Positions 49,533 to 57,079 of a stretch of DNA of 64,000 bases are shown in pieces. The notes under the pieces were generated by a model. It searched no databases. It was not told where the DNA came from and saw only the letters and a program-made list of their open reading frames with translations. Made by a program: the position numbers and the translations under genes. Position 1 is the first letter of the stretch. Every line of letters starts with the position of its first letter. Origin of the DNA: Gemmatimonadota bacterium (GTDB lineage Bacteria > Gemmatimonadota > Gemmatimonadetes > Longimicrobiales > Gaopeijiaceae); NCBI GenBank assembly GCA_027623325.1, contig JAQBXY010000012.1, positions 20,500 to 84,499 of the forward strand, given 5' to 3'.

Positions 49533-50207
49533 TCAGGCGTCGCGATAGGCCCGGTGTAGAAGCCAGCCCGTGAAGACGAGGGCGATCGAGATCCATACGA
49601 TTCCCCACACCGTCGCGGTGCCGATTCCGGTGACTTCAGCGAGCATGTAGGCGTCGGAGTGGAGTTCCGGCCGGTCGAGAACGTCGCTCTTGATGTCGAG
49701 GATCGCGTAGAGGGCACTGGTCAATCCCAGCGTCAGCAAGAGCCGACGGTTCATCGTCGCTCCGATCTTTCGCGACGCAACGATCATCGTGAGGCCAAAG
49801 ACGACGCCGAAGACGAATCCGAAGGCGCTCCGGATGACGAAGACTGTGAGCAGGATCACCGTCACCCCGATCAAGCCGTTCACCCAGTCCGGTCGAACCC
49901 ATCGTGCACGGGACGCGGAGAACATCAGGCCACCCCAGGCGAGGCTTCCCAGGTAGCCAGCGCTCAACGCGAGCAACGCGTTTCCGGACGAGAAGTATGT
50001 CGCCCCCCCCTGATAGGGATCCAAGGTGATCCGATCGACGGTACCACCGGATATCACCACGGCGATCGCGTGACTCACTTCGTGGAGAAGTACCACGAAG
50101 ATCTTCAGCGGATATACGGCCGGAGTGTCCCACAGCAGCCACAACGCGGCGAAGAAGAGACCGAAACCGAACAGAAAGCGCAGCTTTCCTTTGGTAGAGT
50201 CAGGCAT
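49533..50207 (-). CDS. M50B-like membrane peptidase family protein
   Basis: VVLLHEVSHAIAVVISGGTVDRITLDPYQGGATYFSSGN plus multiple TM segments. Confidence 0.8.
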   Translation of the reverse strand: MPDSTKGKLRFLFGFGLFFAALWLLWDTPAVYPLKIFVVLLHEVSHAIAVVISGGTVDRITLDPYQGGATYFSSGNALLALSAGYLGSLAWGGLMFSASRARWVRPDWVNGLIGVTVILLTVFVIRSAFGFVFGVVFGLTMIVASRKIGATMNRRLLLTLGLTSALYAILDIKSDVLDRPELHSDAYMLAEVTGIGTATVWGIVWISIALVFTGWLLHRAYRDA

Positions 50208-50296
50208 TCAGGCTCGTTCGAGAGGGTTCATGTCTGAGATACCGCTTCCCACCCTACGGTTGCCCACGGTCGACGGTTCCATCGGGCTGTCAGGGT

Positions 50297-51337
50297 TCAC
50301 CGTCCTGCGCCGTGTTGGATCGGGTACGGCGAGGCGAACTGATCCGAGTGGTCGACCAACTCCGTTCGAGCGAGGCTCACACCCTGGGCGGGGTTCGACA
50401 GCGCGGCCATCGCCGCCTCGGCGGACTGTGCGGGTGAGGCGCCGTAGCGAAAACCGAACGTCGCTGCCCACAGGTAGACTTGATCCTCCCAACGGCGCTC
50501 TAGTTCTGCTCGCTCGCCGGCTGGCACCACGAGACCTCGTCGATCAGCCTCCGCGAGACCCGCCTGTCGCTGCTCATCCGCCGCTCCGCCCGTGGACGCC
50601 AGCCACGTCTCGAGGATCGCGGCCGGATCGGCGACCCGGTCCGCTACACTTCTCGCGACCACACTTCTCGCCTCCTCGAATGGAACGATCTCCCTCTGTT
50701 CAAGGCGGAGAATGTGATATCCGTATTGCGTCTCGGTCACCGGGCTGATTTCGCCGGCCTCCAGGGCCAGCGCGGCGGCCCAGAACTCACGCACCCAAGA
50801 ACCGTCGCGACCGGGCGTGAGGAGCCCTTGTCTTCCTTCCGCGCCGGGCTCTTCCGAGAGTTCGGCCGCAGTTTCCGCGAAGTCTGCTCCCGCACGCAGC
50901 GCCACCATCGCACGCGCGGCTTTGTCCGCCGCTTCCTTCCGGTGATCGTCGGATCGCCATCGCTCACTGAAGAAGAGGATGTGACGAACGGTGAGCTGCC
51001 ACTGGGGGTTGGTCATGTACTGAGCTTCGAGCACGTCCTCGTCGACGTCGTGGACCTCGAGCGTCAGATCCGCCGCCAAGATCTCGAGCAAACGATCCGC
51101 CGTCCACGTAGACGTGAGCGGGCTCCCGAACTCGAGCGTTGACGAATCCGAGACGGCGAGGGCGAAGGCCGTGAGGTACCCGAGGGTCCGTCGACGGTCC
51201 TGGGTGAGCCCGAGCAGCTGATCCTCCGTATAGGAGATCGCGCCTACGGTGAGCGCGGGGGTCTCGGCCTGGCCACAGGCGGAGAGCCATAGCGGCATCA
51301 CGAGAACGAGGGTCGAGGGCAGGGTTCGGCGTTGCAT
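50297..51337 (-). CDS. parvulin-type peptidyl-prolyl isomerase (SurA/PrsA-like) lipoprotein
   Basis: Lipobox LSACGQ; LTVRHILFFSERW...LRAGADFAETAAELSEEPGAEGRQGLLTPG...VTETQYGYHILRLEQRE. Confidence 0.85.
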   Translation of the reverse strand: MQRRTLPSTLVLVMPLWLSACGQAETPALTVGAISYTEDQLLGLTQDRRRTLGYLTAFALAVSDSSTLEFGSPLTSTWTADRLLEILAADLTLEVHDVDEDVLEAQYMTNPQWQLTVRHILFFSERWRSDDHRKEAADKAARAMVALRAGADFAETAAELSEEPGAEGRQGLLTPGRDGSWVREFWAAALALEAGEISPVTETQYGYHILRLEQREIVPFEEARSVVARSVADRVADPAAILETWLASTGGAADEQRQAGLAEADRRGLVVPAGERAELERRWEDQVYLWAATFGFRYGASPAQSAEAAMAALSNPAQGVSLARTELVDHSDQFASPYPIQHGAGR

Positions 51338-51434
51338 TCTCAGAAAGTGGTCAGGAACTCCGGATGCGCGCCAGCGGTTCGGCCCCAGAGTCTCGCCGGT
51401 TGGCGGCCGGGCCGACAACAACCACTTTTCTGCG

Positions 51435-52166
51435 GTGTCCATACTGAGCCTACTTCAGATCGAGCCGTCGGGCGGGTTGGCCGAGGCGCTCTCGGCGAGT
51501 CCGCTCGTCGCCATGGCCGCCATGTTCGGCGCCGGCCTCCTGACGAGCCTGACGCCGTGCGTCTATCCGATGATCCCCATCACGACTGCGGTGATCGCGG
51601 GCACTACGAGGGATGATCAGCCTAGGTCCCGCACGATTGGGCTGACGCTGACGTATGCCGTCGGCCTGGCGCTGGTCTACGCCATACTCGGGGCGATCGC
51701 GGGGCTCACCGGGCAGCTATTCGGAACCGTGAGCGCCAATCCATGGGCTCTGTTTGCGATCGGCAACCTTCTCCTGGTTTTCGCACTCGCGATGCTCGAC
51801 GTACTCCCGGTGCCCATCCCCCGGCGATTGCTCCAGCGGGCGAGCGAGACGGACGGGGGATCGTACGGCGCGGTCTTTCTCATGGGAGCGATGTCGGGTG
51901 TGGTCGCGGCACCCTGCGGGGCGCCAGCGTTCGCCGTGGTGCTGACATGGGTCGCGGCGACGCAGTCGGGGCTGATGGGCTTCGTCTACCTCTTCGTCTT
52001 CTCTTTGGGCATGACCGCGATCCTCGTCGGCGTGGGGCTGTTTTCGGGAACTCTGGCGCTGCTACCGCGTTCGGGAGCATGGATGGTATGGGTCAAACGC
52101 GTCGCGGCGGTGATCATGATCGCGATGGCGGAGTACTACTTCATGACCGCGGGGTACAATCTGTGA
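51435..52166 (+). CDS. DsbD/CcdA-like transmembrane thiol-disulfide transporter
   Basis: AGLLTSLTPCVYPMIPITTAVI; SGVVAAPCGAPAFAVVLTWV (paired Cys in TM helices). Confidence 0.85.
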   Translation: MSILSLLQIEPSGGLAEALSASPLVAMAAMFGAGLLTSLTPCVYPMIPITTAVIAGTTRDDQPRSRTIGLTLTYAVGLALVYAILGAIAGLTGQLFGTVSANPWALFAIGNLLLVFALAMLDVLPVPIPRRLLQRASETDGGSYGAVFLMGAMSGVVAAPCGAPAFAVVLTWVAATQSGLMGFVYLFVFSLGMTAILVGVGLFSGTLALLPRSGAWMVWVKRVAAVIMIAMAEYYFMTAGYNL

Positions 52167-52195
52167 AATCCCAGGCGACAAGAGTGGGGAAGCCC

Positions 52196-52732
52196 ATGAG
52201 CAGTACGAGTCAAAAGCGGACGCTGGCGCTACTCGCGGTGTGGGCGCTTTGCCTATCGCTCCCAATGGCGGCGGAGGCCCAGTCGGGTGGCGAAGGCTCG
52301 GTATCACTGGCCATCGGTACGGTCGGACCTTCAGCCGCGCTCGAAGACCTGGAAGGATCCGCCGTGGACCTACTCGACTACGTGGAGGCCGGCAAGCCGG
52401 CGCTGATCGAGTTCTGGGCGACGTGGTGTGAACAGTGTGAGGCGCTCCAACCGCAGCTCGACCAGATTCAGGCGCAGTACGGTGACCGGGTGAACGTCAT
52501 CGCGGTGGCCGTGGGCGTGTCGCAGAGCGTGCGTCGCGTGAAACGGCACCTCGAAGGCCACGATCCGGGCTACCCCTATCTGTGGGATGCGCGCGGAGGG
52601 GCCGTTCGGGCGTACAACGCGACCACGACCTCGATCGTCGTCATGCTCGACGCGGAGGGCAACGTCGCCTACACCGGCGTCGGTCCCCAACAGCGGCTCA
52701 TGGCCGCTTTGGAAGCGCTCATCGGCGGCTGA
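52196..52732 (+). CDS. TlpA-like thioredoxin fold protein
   Basis: PALIEFWATWCEQCEALQPQLDQIQAQYGDRVNVIAVAVG; adjacent to the DsbD-like gene. Confidence 0.85.
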   Translation: MSSTSQKRTLALLAVWALCLSLPMAAEAQSGGEGSVSLAIGTVGPSAALEDLEGSAVDLLDYVEAGKPALIEFWATWCEQCEALQPQLDQIQAQYGDRVNVIAVAVGVSQSVRRVKRHLEGHDPGYPYLWDARGGAVRAYNATTTSIVVMLDAEGNVAYTGVGPQQRLMAALEALIGG

Positions 52733-52818
52733 CCGCGCTAGGAGGGAACCGAAAGGCCCAGTGCGGATACGTCCGCACCGGGCCCTTGGTCTTACGAAGC
52801 AGCTAAGGTTCTAGTGCT

Positions 52819-53406
52819 TCAGTTTCCCTCGGGTTCGGGCGTTACGCGATCCACGATCTCGGCCAGTTCTTCGTAGGCCATCGGATCGTTCTGATTGAAC
52901 GCCGCGATGGTCCCCGCGATCCGGCCGTCGGGCCCGACCACGATCACCGCTCGACTGTCGACCGAGTTGTTGTCACGAAGTCCGCCCCCAAAAGCCGCGA
53001 AAGTGCGCCCTTCATTCTCGGCGTCACTCGCGAACACAAAGGGGAAGTCTGCGTCGTGAAGCCAGGAGCCCAATTCCTCAGCGGAGTCATTGGAGATCCC
53101 CATCACCACGACATTTTGTCCTGCATTAAAAAGGCTCGCGTACTGATCACGGTACGCCGTCATTTGGACTGTTCAGCCACGCGTTCGAACGCGGAAGAAG
53201 AACGCGAGGACGACCGTTTCGCCGCGGTAATCACTCAGGGTCACGGGCCGATTGAGGGTCCCGTACCGAGTAGCACCCGGAAGAGCGAAGTCGGGAGCCA
53301 TCTCACCCACGGCGAGCAGTCCGCTCGCCTCCTGAGCGCCAGCGTCAAACGGTGCGACCATCGCGAACGTTCCCGCGAGAAGACCGAGGCAGATCGCTTT
53401 ACGCAT
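52819..53406 (-). CDS. peroxiredoxin with in-frame UGA at the peroxidatic Cys position (candidate selenoprotein)
   Basis: Continuous frame MRKAICLGLLAG...VGEMAPDFALPGATRYGTLNRPVTLSDYRGETVVLAFFFRVRTRG-UGA-TVQMTAYRDQYASLFNAGQNVVVMGISNDSAEEL...; UGA at 53175..53173; SD AGGAGA before ATG 53406. Confidence 0.75.
53138..53157 (-). promoter_or_regulatory. hairpin downstream of UGA, candidate SECIS
   Basis: GCGUAC-CGUGAUCA-GUACGC, stem begins 15 nt after UGA; loop contains GUG. Confidence 0.45.
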
Positions 53407-53540
53407 CTGTCTTTCTCCTGGAGGTTCGGAAGGGTCCAACTCCGCAATATCGGGTTCGGCCCGAGTGCGGGCTAGCCCTCCTCTGGCTGCGGGTCCATCG
53501 AGCATTTGCGAGAGGCGGGGTTCGAGGCAGAGATTGTGTC

Positions 53541-53942
53541 ATGCTTTCGTCACTTCGCGTCTCCCGTTTTTCGATCGTGATCAGTGGGGTGCTCCTCCTC
53601 GGAGCGGTCCCCACGGAGTCCGCTCCCGCAGCGGGACGAAAGATCGCCTTGATCATCGCGATCTCGGACTACGGTACTCCACCGGCGCACCCGGAAACGG
53701 GTGAGCCGCTCCGGCCCTACCGCGACCTCAACGCGAAGAACGACGTACCGCTCGTGCGAGGCGCGCTGGAGGCTCAGGGCTTCACCTCCGAGAATATTCG
53801 GGTCATCGAGGACGCCGACGCGGATGCGGAGGGCATTCGGGACGCCTTCCGATGGCTCGTTCGAGAAACCGGTTCAGGCGACGTTGTGGTTCTGCACTAC
53901 TCCGGGGATAGGCGTGGACGGGGGCGGTACGCTAATGGCTAG
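53541..53942 (+). pseudogene. truncated caspase-like (peptidase C14/metacaspase) fragment
   Basis: Signal peptide then KIALIIAISDYGTPP...YRDLNAKNDVPLVRGALEAQGF...DVVVLHYSG, ending before the expected catalytic HG; tail DRRGRGRYANG* unrelated. Confidence 0.7.
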
Positions 53943-55507
53943 AACACCGTCACGGGCATGGTCATGAGCGCCGCATAGAGGTCGATGGCATACCACAGAT
54001 TCGCTATACGGAGATTTTCGTCGGGGGCATGCTGGTTGTTGTCGTGATTCGCCACCGGAACGACGATCGCGGGCTTGCCGGCCACCTCCGTGAACAGGTA
54101 GAGCGGCAGAGTCCCCCCCATTCCTGGCGCCACGACCAAAGCGCCGTCGCCGAACGCACGATCCGCTGCCGAGTTCGCCGCCGCCAAAACTTGTTGCGCG
54201 AAGGGGTCGGCCATGGACGTCCGCGCCGCGATCGACCCATCGCGACCACCGGTCACCTTCGCGATCCGTGGGTAGCGCAGGCGCGTCTCGATATCGGGGT
54301 CTTCCTCGACGACATGGAAGCCCTGGCGTTCGATATGATCGACGATCAGCGTCCGGAGCTGCTCGGACGTGTTGCCCTTCACCATGCGAATTCCCAGCGC
54401 GGCCACCGCCATGTTGGGGATCACGTTTCGAGCGAGCGAGCCGGTGTTCCCGCTCGTGATGCCACGGACGTTCAGGGCCGGCACGAGCAGTCGCTCGGGG
54501 AGTCTCTGGGGCGCGCCCTCGGTCCAGACGAGTCCCAGCTCCCGCTTGAGCTCCTCGTCCCAATCGGGCATGCGTTCTAGGGCGTCCCGCTCTTCGGCTC
54601 CCATCGGCTCCACCGTTTCGTACCATCCCTCGATGAGGACGTTGCCGTCATCGTCTTTCATCGATGTGAGAAGGCGCGCGAGGATATTCCCGGTGTCTGG
54701 AGCCCAGTTGCCGTAATGACCCGAGTGGAGATTCCGCGTCGCTCCGTAGACTGTGACCTCCATCCCGACCGAGCCACGCACGCCGAACGTGACCTGGGGA
54801 CGACCGCTCGGATGTGCAGGCCCATCGAAGAAGAGCCAGATATCAATGTCGTCCAGCGTCTCCGAGGCCATTTCCATGTAGGTGTCGAGATTGGCTGAAC
54901 CTGCCTCTTCTTCGCCGTCGAACATGAAAACGAGGTTCGACGTCGGCACGACCCCGCTCTCCTGAAACGACCTCAGCACCGGCAGAATCGCCGAGATCGG
55001 AGCCTTGTCGTCGCCGGCGGACCGGGCGTAGAGCCGCCACTCCGGATCGACTTCGTCCCCGTCGGCGGGTAGGTCGATGGGGGTGCCACCGGCCTCCATG
55101 GCCGCTGTGTAGAGGGTCGGATCGAACGGATCGTGCGTCCAATTCGAAGGATCGACGGGTTGGCCGTCGTAGTGCACGTAGATCCCGAGTGTCCGCGTGG
55201 CCCCCGGTACCTTCAGGAACCCCAGGATCAACGGCGAAACCCCCTCGATCTCGAGCAACTCGGTCTCTACCCCGACCCCTCGCATCTGGTCGCGGATGTA
55301 GAGCGCCGCCTCCCGAATCTCCGGGGTGTGCGCCCGGTTGGGGTAGCTGAGCAACTCTGCGAAGTCGCGCACCAGCGATGCCTCGTTGGCTTCCCGGTAA
55401 GCCCGCGCGGCGTCGGGGCCGGACTGCGCCAGAAGCGGTCCGATGGGGAGAAGAACGCCGAGGGTGATCGCGACGAGCGCTACGGTGGGGAAGGGACACG
55501 TCTTCAT
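53939..55507 (-). CDS. M20 family dipeptidase/peptidase
   Basis: LGIYVHYDGQPVDPSNWTHDPFDPTLY; LVFMFDGEEEAGSANLDTYM; signal peptide. Confidence 0.88.
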   Translation of the reverse strand: MKTCPFPTVALVAITLGVLLPIGPLLAQSGPDAARAYREANEASLVRDFAELLSYPNRAHTPEIREAALYIRDQMRGVGVETELLEIEGVSPLILGFLKVPGATRTLGIYVHYDGQPVDPSNWTHDPFDPTLYTAAMEAGGTPIDLPADGDEVDPEWRLYARSAGDDKAPISAILPVLRSFQESGVVPTSNLVFMFDGEEEAGSANLDTYMEMASETLDDIDIWLFFDGPAHPSGRPQVTFGVRGSVGMEVTVYGATRNLHSGHYGNWAPDTGNILARLLTSMKDDDGNVLIEGWYETVEPMGAEERDALERMPDWDEELKRELGLVWTEGAPQRLPERLLVPALNVRGITSGNTGSLARNVIPNMAVAALGIRMVKGNTSEQLRTLIVDHIERQGFHVVEEDPDIETRLRYPRIAKVTGGRDGSIAARTSMADPFAQQVLAAANSAADRAFGDGALVVAPGMGGTLPLYLFTEVAGKPAIVVPVANHDNNQHAPDENLRIANLWYAIDLYAALMTMPVTVF

Positions 55508-56265
55508 CGGGGTCCGGTCGCCTTCTTCGACGCGGCTCGCTTCGCCTTTACCGGTGTCGCCTTCTTCCGAGCCTCGGCCCTCTCTTTCGCGGCCTTTTCC
55601 TTGCGCGCGGCTTCCCGGCCGCGATCGATCTCTTTCTTGGCAGCCGCCGCACCCTTCTTCACCCCGTCGGCGAGTGCGGCGGCTTGGCGGACCACCTTGC
55701 GGGCCGCTTTCTCGGCAGCCTTTCGGCGTGCCGGTGCCGCCTTCTTCGCCGCGGTGGCCGCTTTCTTGGCGGCTGTTGCGGTCTTCTTGGCGGCTGCGCT
55801 CACCGTGGTTGCGGTGGACCTCACGGTTTGGGCGGCTTCGACCGCCTTGTCGCCCACCTTCTTGGCGGTTCGGCCCGCCGCCTTCTTGGCTGAGCGGGCA
55901 AGCACGGCTCTCTCTCTGGCGCGTCGTGCCTTTTCCCGGTCACGCACCCTTTGAGCGTTCCGCTTCTCGGCCGCTTTCGCCCTCGCCGCCTTGTCCTTCA
56001 CCTTCTTGGCGGCGGCCTTCTCCCTCGCGCGTTCTCGGTCGGCCTTCGTTTTGGCCTTCGCGCGCTCTGCCTTGGCCTTCGCGGCCGCCTTGCGTGCGGC
56101 TTCCGCTCTCGCTGCCTTCTCCTTTACGTCCTTCGCCTTGGCGCGCTCCTTCGCGACACGTGCGTCGGCGTCCTTCTTCGCTCGAACGGTCGCCGCTTCG
56201 GCCGCGCTCGTACGCGCCCGTTCCCGATTGAGCTTCTTGGTGGTCTTATCCGCTGCGCTGGCCAT
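55504..56265 (-). CDS. Ala/Lys/Arg-rich histone H1-like low-complexity protein
   Basis: KAAAKAKAERAKAKTKADRERAREKAAAKKVKDKAARAKAAEKR...AAKKTATAAKKAATAAKKAAPARRKAAEKAARK. Confidence 0.65.
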   Translation of the reverse strand: MASAADKTTKKLNRERARTSAAEAATVRAKKDADARVAKERAKAKDVKEKAARAEAARKAAAKAKAERAKAKTKADRERAREKAAAKKVKDKAARAKAAEKRNAQRVRDREKARRARERAVLARSAKKAAGRTAKKVGDKAVEAAQTVRSTATTVSAAAKKTATAAKKAATAAKKAAPARRKAAEKAARKVVRQAAALADGVKKGAAAAKKEIDRGREAARKEKAAKERAEARKKATPVKAKRAASKKATGPR

Positions 56266-56500
56266 GGGATTCTCCGAGGAACGAGAAGGCACTCCACCAT
56301 AAAACTACTTCGGGTGACGGCCCTTGGGCACTGGCGCAGTCAAGGCGCCAGGCTCACCTCGGGGTGCTCGCCGTTCGCCGAGACTGCGTGAGCGGATGAT
56401 GACTGTGGCATCCAGGGTTATCTTCCGACATCTTGGGGAGCCCCCCCAAGGCCTCACGACGATCGTGCACGTCTTGGAGGGTACTCACATATTCTGGCAA

Positions 56501-56953
56501 ATGGGCGATCCAACACTCCTGGTCATCGAAGACGCGCGTGATCACGCGATCCTCGTACGGGTGGCAGCCCGGCGGGCTCTGCCTGGCCTCGATGTCCGAG
56601 TCGCCGGGGACGGTCGAGAGGGAATCGCTTACCTCGCCGGGACTCCGCCGTTTCAGGATCGGCGGTCTCATCCGATCCCGAACCTGATCGTACTCGACTT
56701 GCTCATGCCGGATGTGGACGGCTTCGCGGTGCTCGAGTGGATGCTGGCGAATCGGGGCGGGTATCAGGTCCCGGTGGTGGTGCTGACGTCCTCGGAGAAT
56801 CCCGAGCACGAAGAGCGGTCCCTGGCGCTCGGCGCCAAGGCCTTTTACCGAAAGCCGACCGATCTCGATGCCCTGGGCGATGTCGTCCGTAGCATCGTTG
56901 AAGAGTGGGTCGGTGGAGCGCCGATCACCGCCCCACTTCGTTCGGCCGGGTAA
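56501..56953 (+). CDS. single-domain response regulator (REC)
   Basis: LLVIEDARDHAILVRVA...NLIVLDLLMPDVDGFAVLEWM...VVVLTSSENPEHEERSLALGAKAFYRKP. Confidence 0.87.
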   Translation: MGDPTLLVIEDARDHAILVRVAARRALPGLDVRVAGDGREGIAYLAGTPPFQDRRSHPIPNLIVLDLLMPDVDGFAVLEWMLANRGGYQVPVVVLTSSENPEHEERSLALGAKAFYRKPTDLDALGDVVRSIVEEWVGGAPITAPLRSAG

Positions 56954-57077
56954 ATTCCTCCGGCACGAAGTCACGGATGTTCACGTAGGCGACTACCGCC
57001 CACGCGGCCAACGCCAACGCAATGAGCACCAGCCCCGTTTTCAGATTGATCCGTGCGTTTCGGATCCACCCGAGCAC
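56925..57077 (-). CDS. small single-TM protein
   Basis: GTG start; LGWIRNARINLKTGLVLIALALAAWAVVAYVNIRDFVPEEFTRPNEVGR; directly follows the M14 gene. Confidence 0.5.
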   Translation of the reverse strand: MLGWIRNARINLKTGLVLIALALAAWAVVAYVNIRDFVPEEFTRPNEVGR

Positions 57078-57079
57078 GG

